Assembly (NCBI GenBank): GCA_958299035.1
Contig: CATQJL010000316.1
Span: 15,780,347 to 15,844,346, forward strand
DNA from: Cylicocyclus nassatus
Taxonomy: Eukaryota > Nematoda > Chromadorea > Rhabditida > Strongylidae
Direction: 5' to 3'
Length of the DNA stretch: 64,000 bases
The translations under genes were made by a program, and so were the position numbers. The notes beneath the pieces are model-generated. The model did not search any database. It saw nothing but the letters and a program-made list of their open reading frames with translations, and was not told the DNA's origin. Every line of letters starts with the position of its first letter. The stretch's first letter is position 1. This document shows positions 45,901 to 57,845 of this stretch, one piece after another.

Positions 45901-48900
45901 GCTTAAAAGGCGATTTATCACAGCTATAAACTCGATTATATTGTTGCGATCGATGGCGTACATAAGCAAAGCTTCACTCATAGAAATGTTATTCTCGCCA
46001 TATTTTTTGGCAAGATCTATATAAAAGCAAAGTATTATGAGATCAAAATAGGTGATCAAACACCTACTAAATAAGTCGAACCACTTATTGTTAGAAGCAA
46101 TCCTGTCAAACGCAAAATTTTGATATTTTCTGTGATATTTGTCAGATACGAAATTTTTATGTCATTTAATGCCGAAGTACCCTCTGTCTCAAAGACAGTG
46201 TCCCCCACTTGTGCGGCCTGATCACACGCGGCCGCCTCGCTTGGACCGTGCGTGCGTCTGCGAACGTACCCTATGGGAATTTCTTCTATTTTTGGCAGCA
46301 TCCAATCACTGCTCCTGCACGAAAAAAACTCCCAGAGAATACGTCGGCAGAAGCGGCCTAGTGTCTAAGCGAGGCGGCCGCGTGTGATCAGGCCGCACGA
46401 GCCTGCGACACTGTTGTTGAAACAGAGAGTAAATCAATCATGATAATGTAGTATGTTTACCTAATGACAATTATAGCTTTGATATTTTGAGCTAATGCTG
46501 CATCTATTCTCCCTTTCTCTTCCTCGTTCCTAAGAATCCTAAACCTTGCTGTGATTCTTCGAGTGACTCATATCAACAGACGCTTAATTAGCCTCCTATC
46601 AATTCAAAATCTGCTTCGAAATCAAATCATGCGACAAAGATGAACGATTTCGCTCAAACTTCAATCGATCACATTTCATCGATATAAAAACCTCATACCA
46701 AACCAATTAGCAAGCATACAATGCTATTCATGTACGACATCATGCCAATATCCGTTTTTTTCTAACTTTCATCCTACCAAAGCACACTTTACTGAAAACT
46801 AACAGCCCGAAAACGTTCACCGCTCCCATCAGAGGGAACCATCGCGCCTTTTGCATCGCTTTCTAGGGCTCCAATCATCGCATTTGCGATTTGCACAACG
46901 TGCTATCGAACTGGCGAATCTTAGATCCTGCATCCTCTTCGCTTATTAGAAGTGATGACCGCATAAGAGACATCCCGCTACGAGAAAAATCACTCATCCA
47001 AACATTTGTTATGCTTGGACTATTTTGTACGAGAATAAAGAGGAAGGCCAAGCGGTGAAAAGTGCAGCGAAGCGACCGATATGAAGCAGATCGAGGAAAG
47101 AACAGATAGTAAATCCTGCATTCCTTTGATCGTGCGCCAGCTAGTCAAGCATTGTACGAGACCGCTTTGGGATGCCCATTTTCGCTCGGGGTCTACCAAG
47201 GATTGAAGATCATTCAAAGGCTTTTAACAAGAGCCATGAAAATTATTTTGCTCTATATTCTGCTTCCCCTTCCCCTCCCCACCTCCTTAGATTACACGAC
47301 ACATAGCAATGGCAGACCCTCCCCCCCCCCCCCCCGCAACTAAATCCCGAGAATGGTTGGGAAATTTTTGCTTGTTACTTGCAGTGGTAAAAATGGAATT
47401 GACCTGTTACTCGCAAAGAACTGAAATAATTTTTGAAATCTTTTGAAGAATCTCGGCTTTGTAAAAAAATTTTTTATGGGGCGTCACCACCTCCTTCTTG
47501 TTAAATTTCGGGGCTACGGGTGCGCAAAAACATTAGGAAGCCCATGACTGTGCAGCCGAAAGTCAAAATTTACAGGAAGTAATGAAGAATCAAAAGAGGA
47601 AGAAATGAAGGGAGTAAGGAGAGATTTAGAAAAGCGAAAAATCAACAGAATATAGTAGTCCAAAGATGGATGAATGGTACCTTTAGTTGCAATAAAACTC
47701 GATTACTTCATAAAAGGACTATTTTCGACTATTGTGGTTACCTTGCGTTCCAATTTTCTGCGGCGAGACAGCAATATACCAAGCTGCAATCATGTTGGAA
47801 CTGCATTGGAACCTTTACAGTGTATTTACCATAATCTTACAAGAACATAGTGAAATAGTGAGTCAGAAGTGTGGGACAAAAATTTTTGAGCTCACAGCAA
47901 GCCCGGTACTAGAATTTCTAGAAGAAAAACGGGATATTGAGGATCCGCATACTATCAATATTCATTTTTTACTATTTCGTTGTTCGAATATTCATAATCC
48001 GACACCCCCACAAAGTGCTACGTAGTCCATAATCGTCAATCCGCAATCGGATCTTTGATAATCGCCCCAAAGAGCTATCGTACAAAGCGAAAACCGGTAC
48101 ACAATTACTGCATATCGCAGTGTGAAACCAAGAGTGATATTCGAGATTTCGATTGAAAACCAAAGCAGATGTACAATACAGAAAAGATAATCGATATGCC
48201 TGTAGGTGGCATAAATGGACGAACGATAAAGAGCGAACGGGAAAAGATGTGCCGAAGCTTGGAAAGCATTTTCATATGTGAGAATGCACATATAGTCGCC
48301 GAACAGAATTTATAATTCGTATTGAAAGAACCAACCTTCGCAATGTGAGATCGCCAATGCATCTTGAAAATGTTGTTCACATGCCATACCTAGCATACAA
48401 ATTTTGTTTCAGACACTTTGTGCACCAGCAAGAAGCTTTTGAGCGTGGGTGTAGCAGAAGTAAGTGGAGTCGGGACTTGCTTGCAACGCTATCAGTGCCC
48501 ATATACAACGCTCGTTATCTTCAGGCAAAAGTTTCTTTCTGCTGCAGACACCCAATGATCCGAGCAGATTATAGTTCTTGAATATATATGTACACAGATA
48601 TGGCTAAAAACAACGTCATTCGGACTTTGTCCTCAGTTTTTCTAACACTTCAGTAACAAAATTGATTACAGAAGGTGTGAATACGGGAGGGATTTCCCAT
48701 CTATGTGCAACTGATTAGGTCTTAACTAAGCTACTACCCAAGCTACAGCTCCTATAAATTCCTTTCCGAAAAGTTTAGCTACAAATCTCGTCCAGACCGT
48801 ACTCTTTCAAGCGAGCCAATGAGTGTACTTACTTGCAGAGGCTGTGGTATTGGAAATTACGGTCAGGACGAGAGTTCAGATTACATGAGCTGTAGCTTAG

Positions 48901-51900
48901 GCGGTGGCTTCCATGGAAAGCTCAGGTACTAGGATTTGCTTGGATACCGCATTTGAGCCTTTTATCTTGCAAGATTACGGTAGTATACTGTAATAGAAAG
49001 AAATTTGTGGCTGACCATTTCTCGAATGCAAATTATTTTCTAAACACTACATAGTATAAGTTAGCACAAAGTGGAATTGTAAAGATAAAATAATAACTTA
49101 TAACCAATTTTTTTCACCTTCAGGAATATAGTTACCTCTAGCTTTGCAGGATTACGGTAACCATCTTGACACAGAATAATTGCCATTTTTTGCACCACTA
49201 CGCCGGACTGCTGTTAACAAAATTATTGCAATGTCTTTCTTGCAAAATAAATGTGGGTATATCGTAATAAAAGTGCAGGGTTACAGTATGCGTACTGCTA
49301 GTAGGACATTTATTTTGCTGTAGGTGTACTGTAACCAACAAAAGAATTACGGTAAGTGTATTGTTAACAAAGCATTTACTCCTTTCATGCAGATTGCGGT
49401 AGCTGTACGGTGAACATGAACTTGCAAGATTACGATGGGGGTCCGTTCAACATAAGATAACCTTTTTTTGCAAAATTAGGAATGGTGTACTGTAAGCAGA
49501 AACTTGCAGGACGGGAGTGGGATAAGTAAGTCGTAAACTGGACGATTCTTGTCATGAACTGGAATCTAAAGCATGATGGCCTCAAAATCCACGATATTAG
49601 CCAGTTACGAATTTTCTAATAACATGAACAAGTAGTCAGCATCCTAACAAAATAACGTTCAGAAGCATCCCTGCAAAATTCGTCAGCGACCTTTCCCCCT
49701 TGAGGTTTTGACATTATATTGCCAGTACTTGCACAAATTTTGCGAGTACTTGCACAAATTTTCGAGAAAACTTCGCGGTAGGTAAGCAGACTGAAGGAAA
49801 CGAAATCACCTCGATATGTCATGGCGCTCATAAAAGCGGTGATCAGCAAACATGGACGAAAGGGGAACGACAAGCATCTAACCACCATGGGTACAGAATA
49901 AATAGACCCTGCAGTAAAGCCTTTAAAACCCATCTATTGCAGCTAGCCTTGAACAATGCTAGCGATGTGATTGTCTGTATGTTTTATTTACGAGTTACGT
50001 CTAACATAACAGGAGCATTTTAAGAGAGAAGAAAGCCGACTTTTCCGCATGCAATGATGGAAATACTATGAAACATAAAGCACGTCTTGAAGGCAAAATT
50101 TTTGCGCAAGTAGTTACTTACCGGTTGGTTCAGGTATAAATTTCCTATGTGTTCATGCCTCCTCCCTCCCACCCCCCCCCCCCACCCCTCTTAAAGGTGA
50201 TAAATATGCAGAGAACTTACACTTCGTTTCAACTGGTTTGGCGGCTGGAAGGCGACCGCCCGCATCCGCGACGCAATCTGCGTCTCTCTCGCGCGCGTGC
50301 TCTCTATCCATCCCCTCGCCTCAATTAGGCCTCGAAAGCCCCGTCTCCCGGCCGCCAATCCCTTTGCATCAAAGGGTATGCATATTCGTAAAATAAAAAC
50401 AATTTGCGTGGTTAACGACAAGCAGTTTTCAAAAAATTTAATCCACCCGGCCAGTGACAGTATACTATTTGCCACATTGTGAACTAGCCGGTTCATTACG
50501 CAGAAAAGGCGGCGTGTGCTGAACTGACAGTAATCGTAGAGCCTTTATCACTTGATTTCTGATCGATAAGGCGTTGGCTTGAGCCATACGCGCGCGAACG
50601 TGGCGAAGCTCGTGGCGACTGTGCCGCTGGGAATGGGAGTGTGCAATTGACACAGGATGTAAACTCATATCAAACCCCCACAAAGGTCCTGACACGATCA
50701 GTTCTGTGGTGCAGAAAGGGGCGTGATCTCAGGTCGATTGCGTTCTATACGCACTGTGGTTTTTGCCCGCCCCCCCCCTCCTCGCCCAATGCGAAAGTAG
50801 GACTAGCAAAGATCCAAAGCCGCTTCCGCTTGGTGGCGCATCTACAGCGGCAAGCCATCATCGTACAGCCTTCATTTCAGAATCTGTCACAAAATGATTT
50901 TGAAAGCGTATTTGCACCTGTTCCGGTGCAAACATACGCAAATGATAACACTCGAAGAATTCTCTCGGAGGTTAGCTAACTCGATGAATTCTCTGAAACC
51001 TCCAAAATATCTGTATCCAAGCCCAAGGCACCTCTATTCAAAGATAGATATTAGCATGAAACAAAGCAGACATGAAAGCATTTGGCAGGCGAATTACGAA
51101 CGTTACTAAGGACATTCAAATGTCTTTCTGAAGAGCTCCAGTTGCTAAGCTGCGCGAACCTCGTCGTTAAGTGCTACTAATACTTAGGAAGGAAAAAAAA
51201 GAGCGCCATTGTGGTCTTGATGGTTCTGGAACAACTTAAAGGTTAAGCAAAAAATCTCAAGATCGAGTTTTTGCCCGGACACTGCCTTTATGGGCAAAAT
51301 TCTAATCTGAGGTAGATTTCAATAGGTAGTGAATGGAACATGCCGGAAAAGTTGATACATAATTTTGATGAGATAGTTGAAGTTATAATTTCTAGAAAAA
51401 ACCCCAAAATCAAAATAAAATGAGAGTCAAGATAACAAAGCATTGGTGTTAATACAGCGCATTTAGTGAAGCCTTCACAATCGGACTTCACAGCGCAAAA
51501 AATGCTCAAATCATTGTTGTTACAATAAATGGTCGAGAATGTATAATTTAATAGTCATATGTCATGCGTCAGTACAACGCATTATCTTTTTTGGAATAAG
51601 AGCTAACGCATAGTGAAAGGGAGTGTATAACATGAAAATGAAAGAAGACTATACTAGCAACTCAGCTGAGAAACGCAGACGCAACTACGGACATATCAGC
51701 AGCGCGGCACCAACGCCTTTCGAGAAATGCGCACAAGTTTATTTACAAAGGTTGTGAGCTTTGAAATGTGGTTTGTTCCCGTTGTGGAAGGTGAGCTCCA
51801 AGTGATCAAAATTATCAAAAGTAAGCCTTCATAAAACGTGCAGGACGTGGCGCGTACGCAACGCCAGCAAATGCTTGCTCAGGATTAATTAATCTAATAC

Positions 51901-52771
51901 AAACAGTAATGTTTAATCACAGAAGCATTATTTAAATAGTGTACTTATTCTATCAGTTCTTACAGCTTCAGGACCAACCATCGACAGCTTCAGACATAAA
52001 AATTGATGAAAAATGCCAGTTTATCCCAAGTCAAAGTTAAAGTGCAAAGTTACAGTGGTCGTTACCAACTGTTTACCCTACTCTTTGAAGGAGGTATGTT
52101 AATGGTCAAAGTCAAACGCTATAAAACCTAAGCATTCGATAAAAGTGGAGGCAAAGCAGGATAAGCACAAACTTGTAGATCTGATGCTTGGAAACCTTTT
52201 TCACACTGGTACTTGGTTCATTCGCAAATGCTTGTAAAGAAAGGTCTTGCGACAACGGTAGCGGCGCGGTCGACAAGCGCGCAAACACTGTGATTGACGA
52301 CGTCTACAATCGTTTCCTTACTGCAAAAAGACTTTGTTTGTCTAAACGTTGGAGGCCAATGGATGCCATAAAAGTCCATAAGTATTTTGACTACATGTTA
52401 ATAGGAACTGAAGGATACGCATAAATGCGAGATATGCTGAGCGCGTCTTTTCCGCGCTCTAGCGCCAATCGACCGCAACCCACGCGCAGCGCCCGCTCCA
52501 TTTGCTCAAAGAACCTCGCAAAATCGACTGTATAATGCTTGCAAGTAAGCCTTGTGCTCAATGTTAGGATAAGAAGACTGAGAATGTTGAAGAATAAAGC
52601 GAAAACAGCTAAAAACTCACCACTGGTTTCCTCCTGTGGTTCAGTTTTGATCATTCTTTCACACATATTATAGTCGAGACTCGTCAAATGGAAATCATCT
52701 TCAAGTGAGACACCGCTAGGTGAGAACAGCATACAATCTTTGTTCAGCAACGGTGCCCAATCATCATCCAT
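39922..52771 (-). CDS. crh-2: CREB3-family bZIP transcription factor
   Basis: Ten exons (52621-52771, 45260-45404, 41860-41959, 41693-41804, 41498-41617, 41347-41441, 40755-40826, 40599-40673, 40324-40420, 39922-40034) join with every phase matching to 1080 nt, giving 359 residues. The N-terminus has MDDDWAPLL and an acidic MIKTEPQEE motif. A Ser/Pro/Gln-rich middle follows. LTPEEKRTLVQEGYP and IPTRLPLSKAEEESLK are the CREB3/CREB3L signature. The basic region is at 284-301 with N289 and R297 in the NxxxxxxxR spacing (KNKLSAQESRRKRK). The zipper has L307, Y314, L321, L328, L335 and L342. Family members bind CRE/UPR-type sites and are usually released from the ER by cleavage, but this model ends DIPANN with no membrane helix. 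The stop TAG lies at a donor-like AG|GTAAAT. Intron 1 is 7.2 kb. Confidence 0.92.
40121..40255. mobile_element. 135-bp MITE in the last bZIP intron, 8-bp duplication
   Basis: The inverted ends share TAGAGGA(G/A)CGA and CCTCA(G/A)TTAGGCACCGCC. The exact 8-mer CACAACCA occurs at 40113-40120 and 40256-40263. It is similar in size and design to the 4859 element but with different ends, so both are hAT-like. It lies wholly within the intron between exons 9 and 10. Confidence 0.8.
44447..44623. mobile_element. TTTGATTCAAC MITE, intron 2 of the bZIP gene
   Basis: A 177-bp copy with ends ACCTTTGATTCAACAGGCTT / GGTTGAATCAAAGAG and TA at 44445-44446 and 44624-44625. Internal pairs are GGCGGGGCTTTGTGACC and its complement. 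It is the best-preserved copy in the window. Confidence 0.9.
45665..45790. repeat. GC-rich inverted repeat in bZIP intron 1
   Basis: GAGCCAGCGCCGTGCTAGCG near 45686 pairs imperfectly with CGACGCTAGCACGGCGCTGG near 45750. It is related to the 192-bp foldback in Y1. It stands out in an AT-rich intron. Confidence 0.7.
46196..46413. mobile_element. 218-bp foldback with CAGTGTC ends
   Basis: CAGTGTC at both ends, followed by a nearly perfect TGCGGCCTGATCACACGCGG / CCGCCTCGCTT arm pair around a 90-bp centre. No clean target duplication was seen. It lies in bZIP intron 1. Confidence 0.7.
47321..47335. repeat. C15 homopolymer
   Basis: The longest of several C or G runs in the right half. Others are 50172-50183 (12), 54328-54339 (G12), 54613-54624 (12), 57206-57219 (14), 58980-58993 (G14) and 60373-60382 (10). 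Confidence 0.95.
48968..49470. repeat. degenerate tandem array of TTGCAGGATTACGGTA units
   Basis: Units such as TTGCAAGATTACGGTAGTAT, TTTGCAGGATTACGGTAACC, GTGCAGGGTTACAGTATG and CATGCAGATTGCGGTAG recur at 40-170 bp spacing, often followed by a GTACTGTAA-like half so that each unit is a weak dyad. It lies in bZIP intron 1. Confidence 0.6.
50220..50376. mobile_element. TTTGATTCAAC MITE, decayed copy
   Basis: A 157-bp copy with TA at 50218-50219 and 50377-50378 and the conserved GCGACGCAATCTGCGTCTCT centre. About 20 bp of the left GGGGC...CTAATTAAGG arm is deleted. It lies in bZIP intron 1. Confidence 0.8.
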
Positions 52772-53588
52772 AATTTATCGGGGTTAGAAAGTAGGCCAAC
52801 TCCTAAAACACATCGAAAACGTATCGCTTATCGACATTATTACAACGCAATAAATGCTTAAACGCGTATAGAACTGTCAAGAAAAGAGCTAAAATGAAAG
52901 CAAAAAGGCCAAATTTGAGAGGAATTATGGATCAAGATGTACAAGAACAGAAACGAAGGGAATCACACCTGCACTGGACATCTGAACCGATAACAATGAT
53001 ATCTCGGCACTGATAAGAGGCGCTAACATTGAACAAGTTCGGATTTGTACATGTAAAATCATGTATAAACATGTAGAACAAGCTTTGTTACTTGTAAAAC
53101 AGGAATTAGCCACAGAGCATTAGATCTACAGTTGCAGATAACCACAGTGAGCAGGATATCGCTGCAGGACCCCGCACAAGTCCAATTATGTCCTTTGAAC
53201 GGTCATCTGAGCAGTCTTTAGCTTTTCTATTTAGAAAATAGAAGATTTCTTGCACAAAAGTAAAAATTTTTTCACACGGAACTGAATATTCTTACGCATA
53301 GATGTGAGGAAGTAAGGTGCAAGGATGCATGCAGAAAATTTTGCAGAAATCATGAAAAAAAACGAATTCTATCCATTGTTCGGATGTCGCGTTATAAGAA
53401 TGTGTCTGTTAGCTTGTATAAAGTGTAATTACAGAGCCTCCAAATTCAGAAACGGAGTTTGACTGTACGAACCCTAGCAGATTTACATTTCTAAGGCTTT
53501 TATAGATTTGTAGATTTGCAGCCAAATAAATTTTGATGCAATTCGAGAAAACAGAAATAATTTTTTTTGCTATACACTGAATAAAGTA

Positions 53589-53760
53589 GTTTTTGATTCA
53601 ACTGGCTTGGCAGCTGTAAGGCGGGGCCTCGTAACTTAATTAAGCTAGGTAATGACAGAGAGCACGCGCGTGGGGGAGACGCAGACTGCGTCGCGGGCGC
53701 GAGCGGTCTTATTTAGGTTAAAGCCCGCCTTGCAGACGTCAAGCCAGTTGAATCAAAGGT
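53589..53760. mobile_element. TTTGATTCAAC MITE, upstream of the bZIP gene
   Basis: A 172-bp copy in opposite internal orientation. The ends are TTTTTGATTCAACTGGCTTG / CCAGTTGAATCAAAGGT, with TA at 53587-53588 and 53761-53762. It lies about 0.8 kb upstream of the start codon. Confidence 0.9.
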
Positions 53761-56700
53761 TAACTTGCAGAAATTAGCAAGTGTGGAGTCCTGGTAAGCG
53801 GAATTGTATTTTATTGAACTTTCGAAAAGCACCGAAAATCAATCGAAAATTTGCAAAATGCCCTAATATGAGCAATGCATTGATTTTGCACACCTTTTCT
53901 GCATAAATTTTAGCGAAATCAAGAATCAAAGGGTGAATAAATAATAATGTCTTAAGGCCCCCAATTGAGCGATTATGTCAATTCGTTTGATGCTAAAAAA
54001 CAACTACAGAGATAACAAAAGAATGTTGAACGGGTTTGTAGAGCTTGGAAAAATGATTGGTAGAATAACGATTGACAAATAAGCAGGAAAACGAATAGAT
54101 CTCACTTTCTAAGAAGATAAACGTTACGAATTTTAGGCAAGGAGGAAGGCAAAAAATGCAAAAACTTGCAGAAAATATGAGAAAGTGACAAATCTTATTG
54201 AATTGTATATTTTGGGCGAAGAACGAAGATTGAAACTAATGGAAGGAGAATTTGAAATGATCGAACATATCGAAGCAGGGTAACATGACTAACGTCTACA
54301 TAAAGCGAAGAAAATGTAAAGAGGGAAGGGGGGGGGGGGCAAAAGCGCCGAAATCGAACGGCCTTTTCAGAAGCAAATTTCGCCCAATTCACAGAATCTG
54401 GGAAGAAAATTCTTTGCGAGAAAAATAGCTTAGCTTATGAGAATACCATCATAGCATATGTTTCTAAGTGTCAAACCGCATCGATGACGAATCTGGCCCT
54501 TATCAGCCGCATACGGGCATAAACGCCCCGATGACGAAGAGGGTTCGGCATCGCTGCGGCGATAAGAGCCGTTACTCATTTAGTAACAGACAAGTACAAG
54601 CACTTGCCCCTACCCCCCCCCCCCTCCACGCCTTTTGACTTTTGCAAATCCTCAAAATGGGATGAAAAGCGAATGAATCGGAAGGCTACACACAATGATG
54701 AAAATGCTCTGTGGGATTTAGTGTTGTGAGCGAGAGAGTGTAATTGAAATAGGGCAACGAAGGGCGGAGACGGGGGGCGGGCGGGCCCCCCGTCGCTGGA
54801 CTCCCTGTGCTGTAGTGCGCCGTGCGTGCTCTCTTTGGCACGTTCAGGTGAGCAAATTCTGGCTGCAAAATGCTCTGATCGAGATGGTCCCGATAGATCA
54901 CGAGCATATAGTCAAAAAGGGATATCCCAGTTTATGAATGCAATGTCTTTGATTATTTTCCTGTGGTTGGAAAACGTTCTGAATTGGATTTCGAGTGGTC
55001 ATGTTAAAAAATCATTCATGAAATTACCTGTACCTGAACGCACAAAAAATTGCATAGGCCAAGAGCGATTGAATGGATGCAAAACAATCTTATGACAAAG
55101 ATAAACTGCAGATCTTCTGAGATAGTGATACTAACATAATCTTTATTTGAATCATAAGGATTTGTCAGACAATAATATTTTTTCAACTTTGGTGCACCAG
55201 AAAAAATGCTGTAAGAAAAGAATTCTCGAAATTAAAAGTATGCATCAGATTTTTTGTCATTGAAATATGGCATAGTAGCCCGACGGCTATCAACAAAAAA
55301 TTTGGTACAGCTCAACAGAGCCTAATCAAAAATCTATTGAAGAAATCCTCATTTTATGCGCTGTTCCGAATACCCGTGCTGTCCAAAATAGGCCAAAAAA
55401 ATTTGCAGTTGAGTGCCTAAAATCAGAAGTTTTAAGGCTCCTTATACTCGTGTTTTTTACACTGACAATAAAGTATATTGTTGAATACCTCAGCTGCGGG
55501 TTACTCCTCTTTTTCGTTATACCAAGATCATATAAAAAAGTCTTGAGCGATTTTCAATAGGTCATTTGAAAATATAGCTCAGATTTTGCAAACACAAGTA
55601 ACAAATAATAAGCAGAACTATAATAGTGGTATGAATAAAGATACTGCTTTTTTTAAAGCTTTTCTTTGGAGATGAAATAAAAATATTCATTTGCAAATTC
55701 ATCAAAATATTCCTTCTTTATTTTTTTAGACACAAGACTGACTATAGGTAGAAGAAACTGATTTGCCTAACGTCTCAATATGATTTTACCTGTCCAAAAA
55801 TAATTCGTATCGTCCAGTAGATCGCTTTAACCTTTTTTTAAATGAAAAAAAGCAATAAGGAAATAGTTTTGACATGATATCACGGATTTTGTCACTCTGT
55901 TTGAGAAAAGGAATGGTGAAAGAGAGAAACGGTAAAATTTTGAATAGAATGAGTGAACTGCTTTGTCGTGTATATAACCAAATGTAAGAAACGTATATGG
56001 ATGAAAGTCTTTTCATATATTCTGCGCTTGCAACCTTTCAATGTTCTCGTGCTTTTCACTGAGCGGTCCCATGGAAACGTCAACATTGAGATGCTAATAT
56101 GTTACTTAGCTATTCGAACAAAAAAAACATGGAATATGGAACAGGGAAAGTAATAGAAGCTGTTCACCTAAATTTGCTAGAAAATTTTCTGTGAACAAAG
56201 ACGTAGCATAAGACGATAACAATGCTGGTTTCCACCTCCATTTTATAGATCTGATTCTCATGCTTTTGACAGCTTCGGCATGTAAGAATGTCTTTCTTGG
56301 ATTTTTATAGCTAATTGATATGTTGCATTCAGGCAGAACATAAGCATCTAACAAATTCACACAAAAGATGCTGTTGAAAACTGAATTAGAAGTAAATTAA
56401 ATATCATCAGATTCAAATTTTATGAATTTCTAAATTTCTGAGAAAGAAAAGGAGAAAGAAATTTGAGCCAATAACTATAATATAAATCCGCTTTCAATAT
56501 TGGCACAGTACTGAACAGACAAAAGCGAGAGATATAACGAATGAAAAACTACTGGCAAATCCAATATTCATTTATGAAATCTAAAAAGAAAGATTTTCAT
56601 TTTTGTACGGATTATTTGGCTATTGTCAAGGTTATAATAATTACATTGATTTTCAGACACTGGCAGAGGATGTCCGACATCAAGTATTTCAAAATGTAAT

Positions 56701-57796
56701 AAACTTACTATTTATCAAGTTCTATTCTTAACCGAAGTATCCAAAATATTGAATTTAGAGAAAAAAAATGAAGAATCAGACAGTTTACACACAAAAATAC
56801 CTGTACTAGTGCAATCGAATTTTTGCAGAAAAAATAGATGAGTGCATTTTTTAGGCTATATTTTTTTCTGTTAGCCGGGCGCGTGCGGATGCAACTACGT
56901 GCATGCGCGCGCGTTGCGCCTTTATTGATTGACCTGTGCGGCGCGTGTCGATGCGCAATTCCGGCTCTAATTGTCATTAATAAAGTGGGTTTAGGAGAGA
57001 ATTTCAATGCTCTATTGATCCCATCAATCTAGTATTGATCGATTACTGTAAGTCGTGATTGGACGGTTACTGTAACCTCAGTAGTGATCGGAAGTCATTT
57101 CGATTTTATCAGTGCTATTATTCTTCTTATGCTGCCTATACTAGTATTTCAACAACAAAAGTGAATAACTTTGCTCGTTCTTTTCCCCCACCCCCTCTCT
57201 CCCCTCCCCCCCCCCCCCCTCCCGATTTTTTTCTCAACATGCGCGAACACGAGCGCGATGCTTGAGTGGCACATGCGATGAACCTATCGCGCCATGCGAC
57301 GGCTTAGCACCGACACTCGCCAGTGGTCAATACGCCGGCTACCGTCTCCAAAGTCACCCTGACAAACTTGAAACGCAAGAGTCGAAGCCCGAAAAATTAG
57401 GGCTTTCAAACTTGCCAAAATTTCTAATCGTTGGAAATCTAATCATCAATTAACAAATAGAATAAGTTTGGGGTCGACCAAACCGAAGCAATTTCGCCCA
57501 CTTGGAAAGGCAAAATAATCTAATCTTCAATGTCATCAAATGCGCTCGATTACCTTTCAACATACATATCTCAACGTTCACATCTATTCAGCACGCTAGG
57601 ATAGCATTCAGACAAAGAAAATCTGAGAAAAGAAAATAGTGAAGCTCCTAAGGATATAATAAGAAATTAGGTACCAGTCTCGAATTTTTCTATTTCCTAG
57701 TGACTGCCTCACCTCACAAGTATATTAGGTTGATGAAAATAATGGCCTTTTCCCGAGCCTTTTTTAGGAAATATTTTTCCCATCGAAATTTCTTTT

Positions 57797-57845
57797 CCAA
57801 AACAGGTACAGCATACTGTTGGAAAGCATGCTGTACCTGTTTTGG
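57797..57845. other. perfect 18-bp hairpin
   Basis: CCAAAACAGGTACAGCAT at 57797-57814 is fully complementary to 57828-57845, with a 13-nt loop. It is too short for a typical microRNA precursor. No transcription signal is seen. Confidence 0.8.

Noticed and set aside
47992..48380. Hydrophobic minus-strand frames in bZIP intron 1 that resemble receptor helices
   Set aside because: Two overlapping frames look equally hydrophobic, no exon borders or receptor signature could be found, and AT-rich introns often give such strings.
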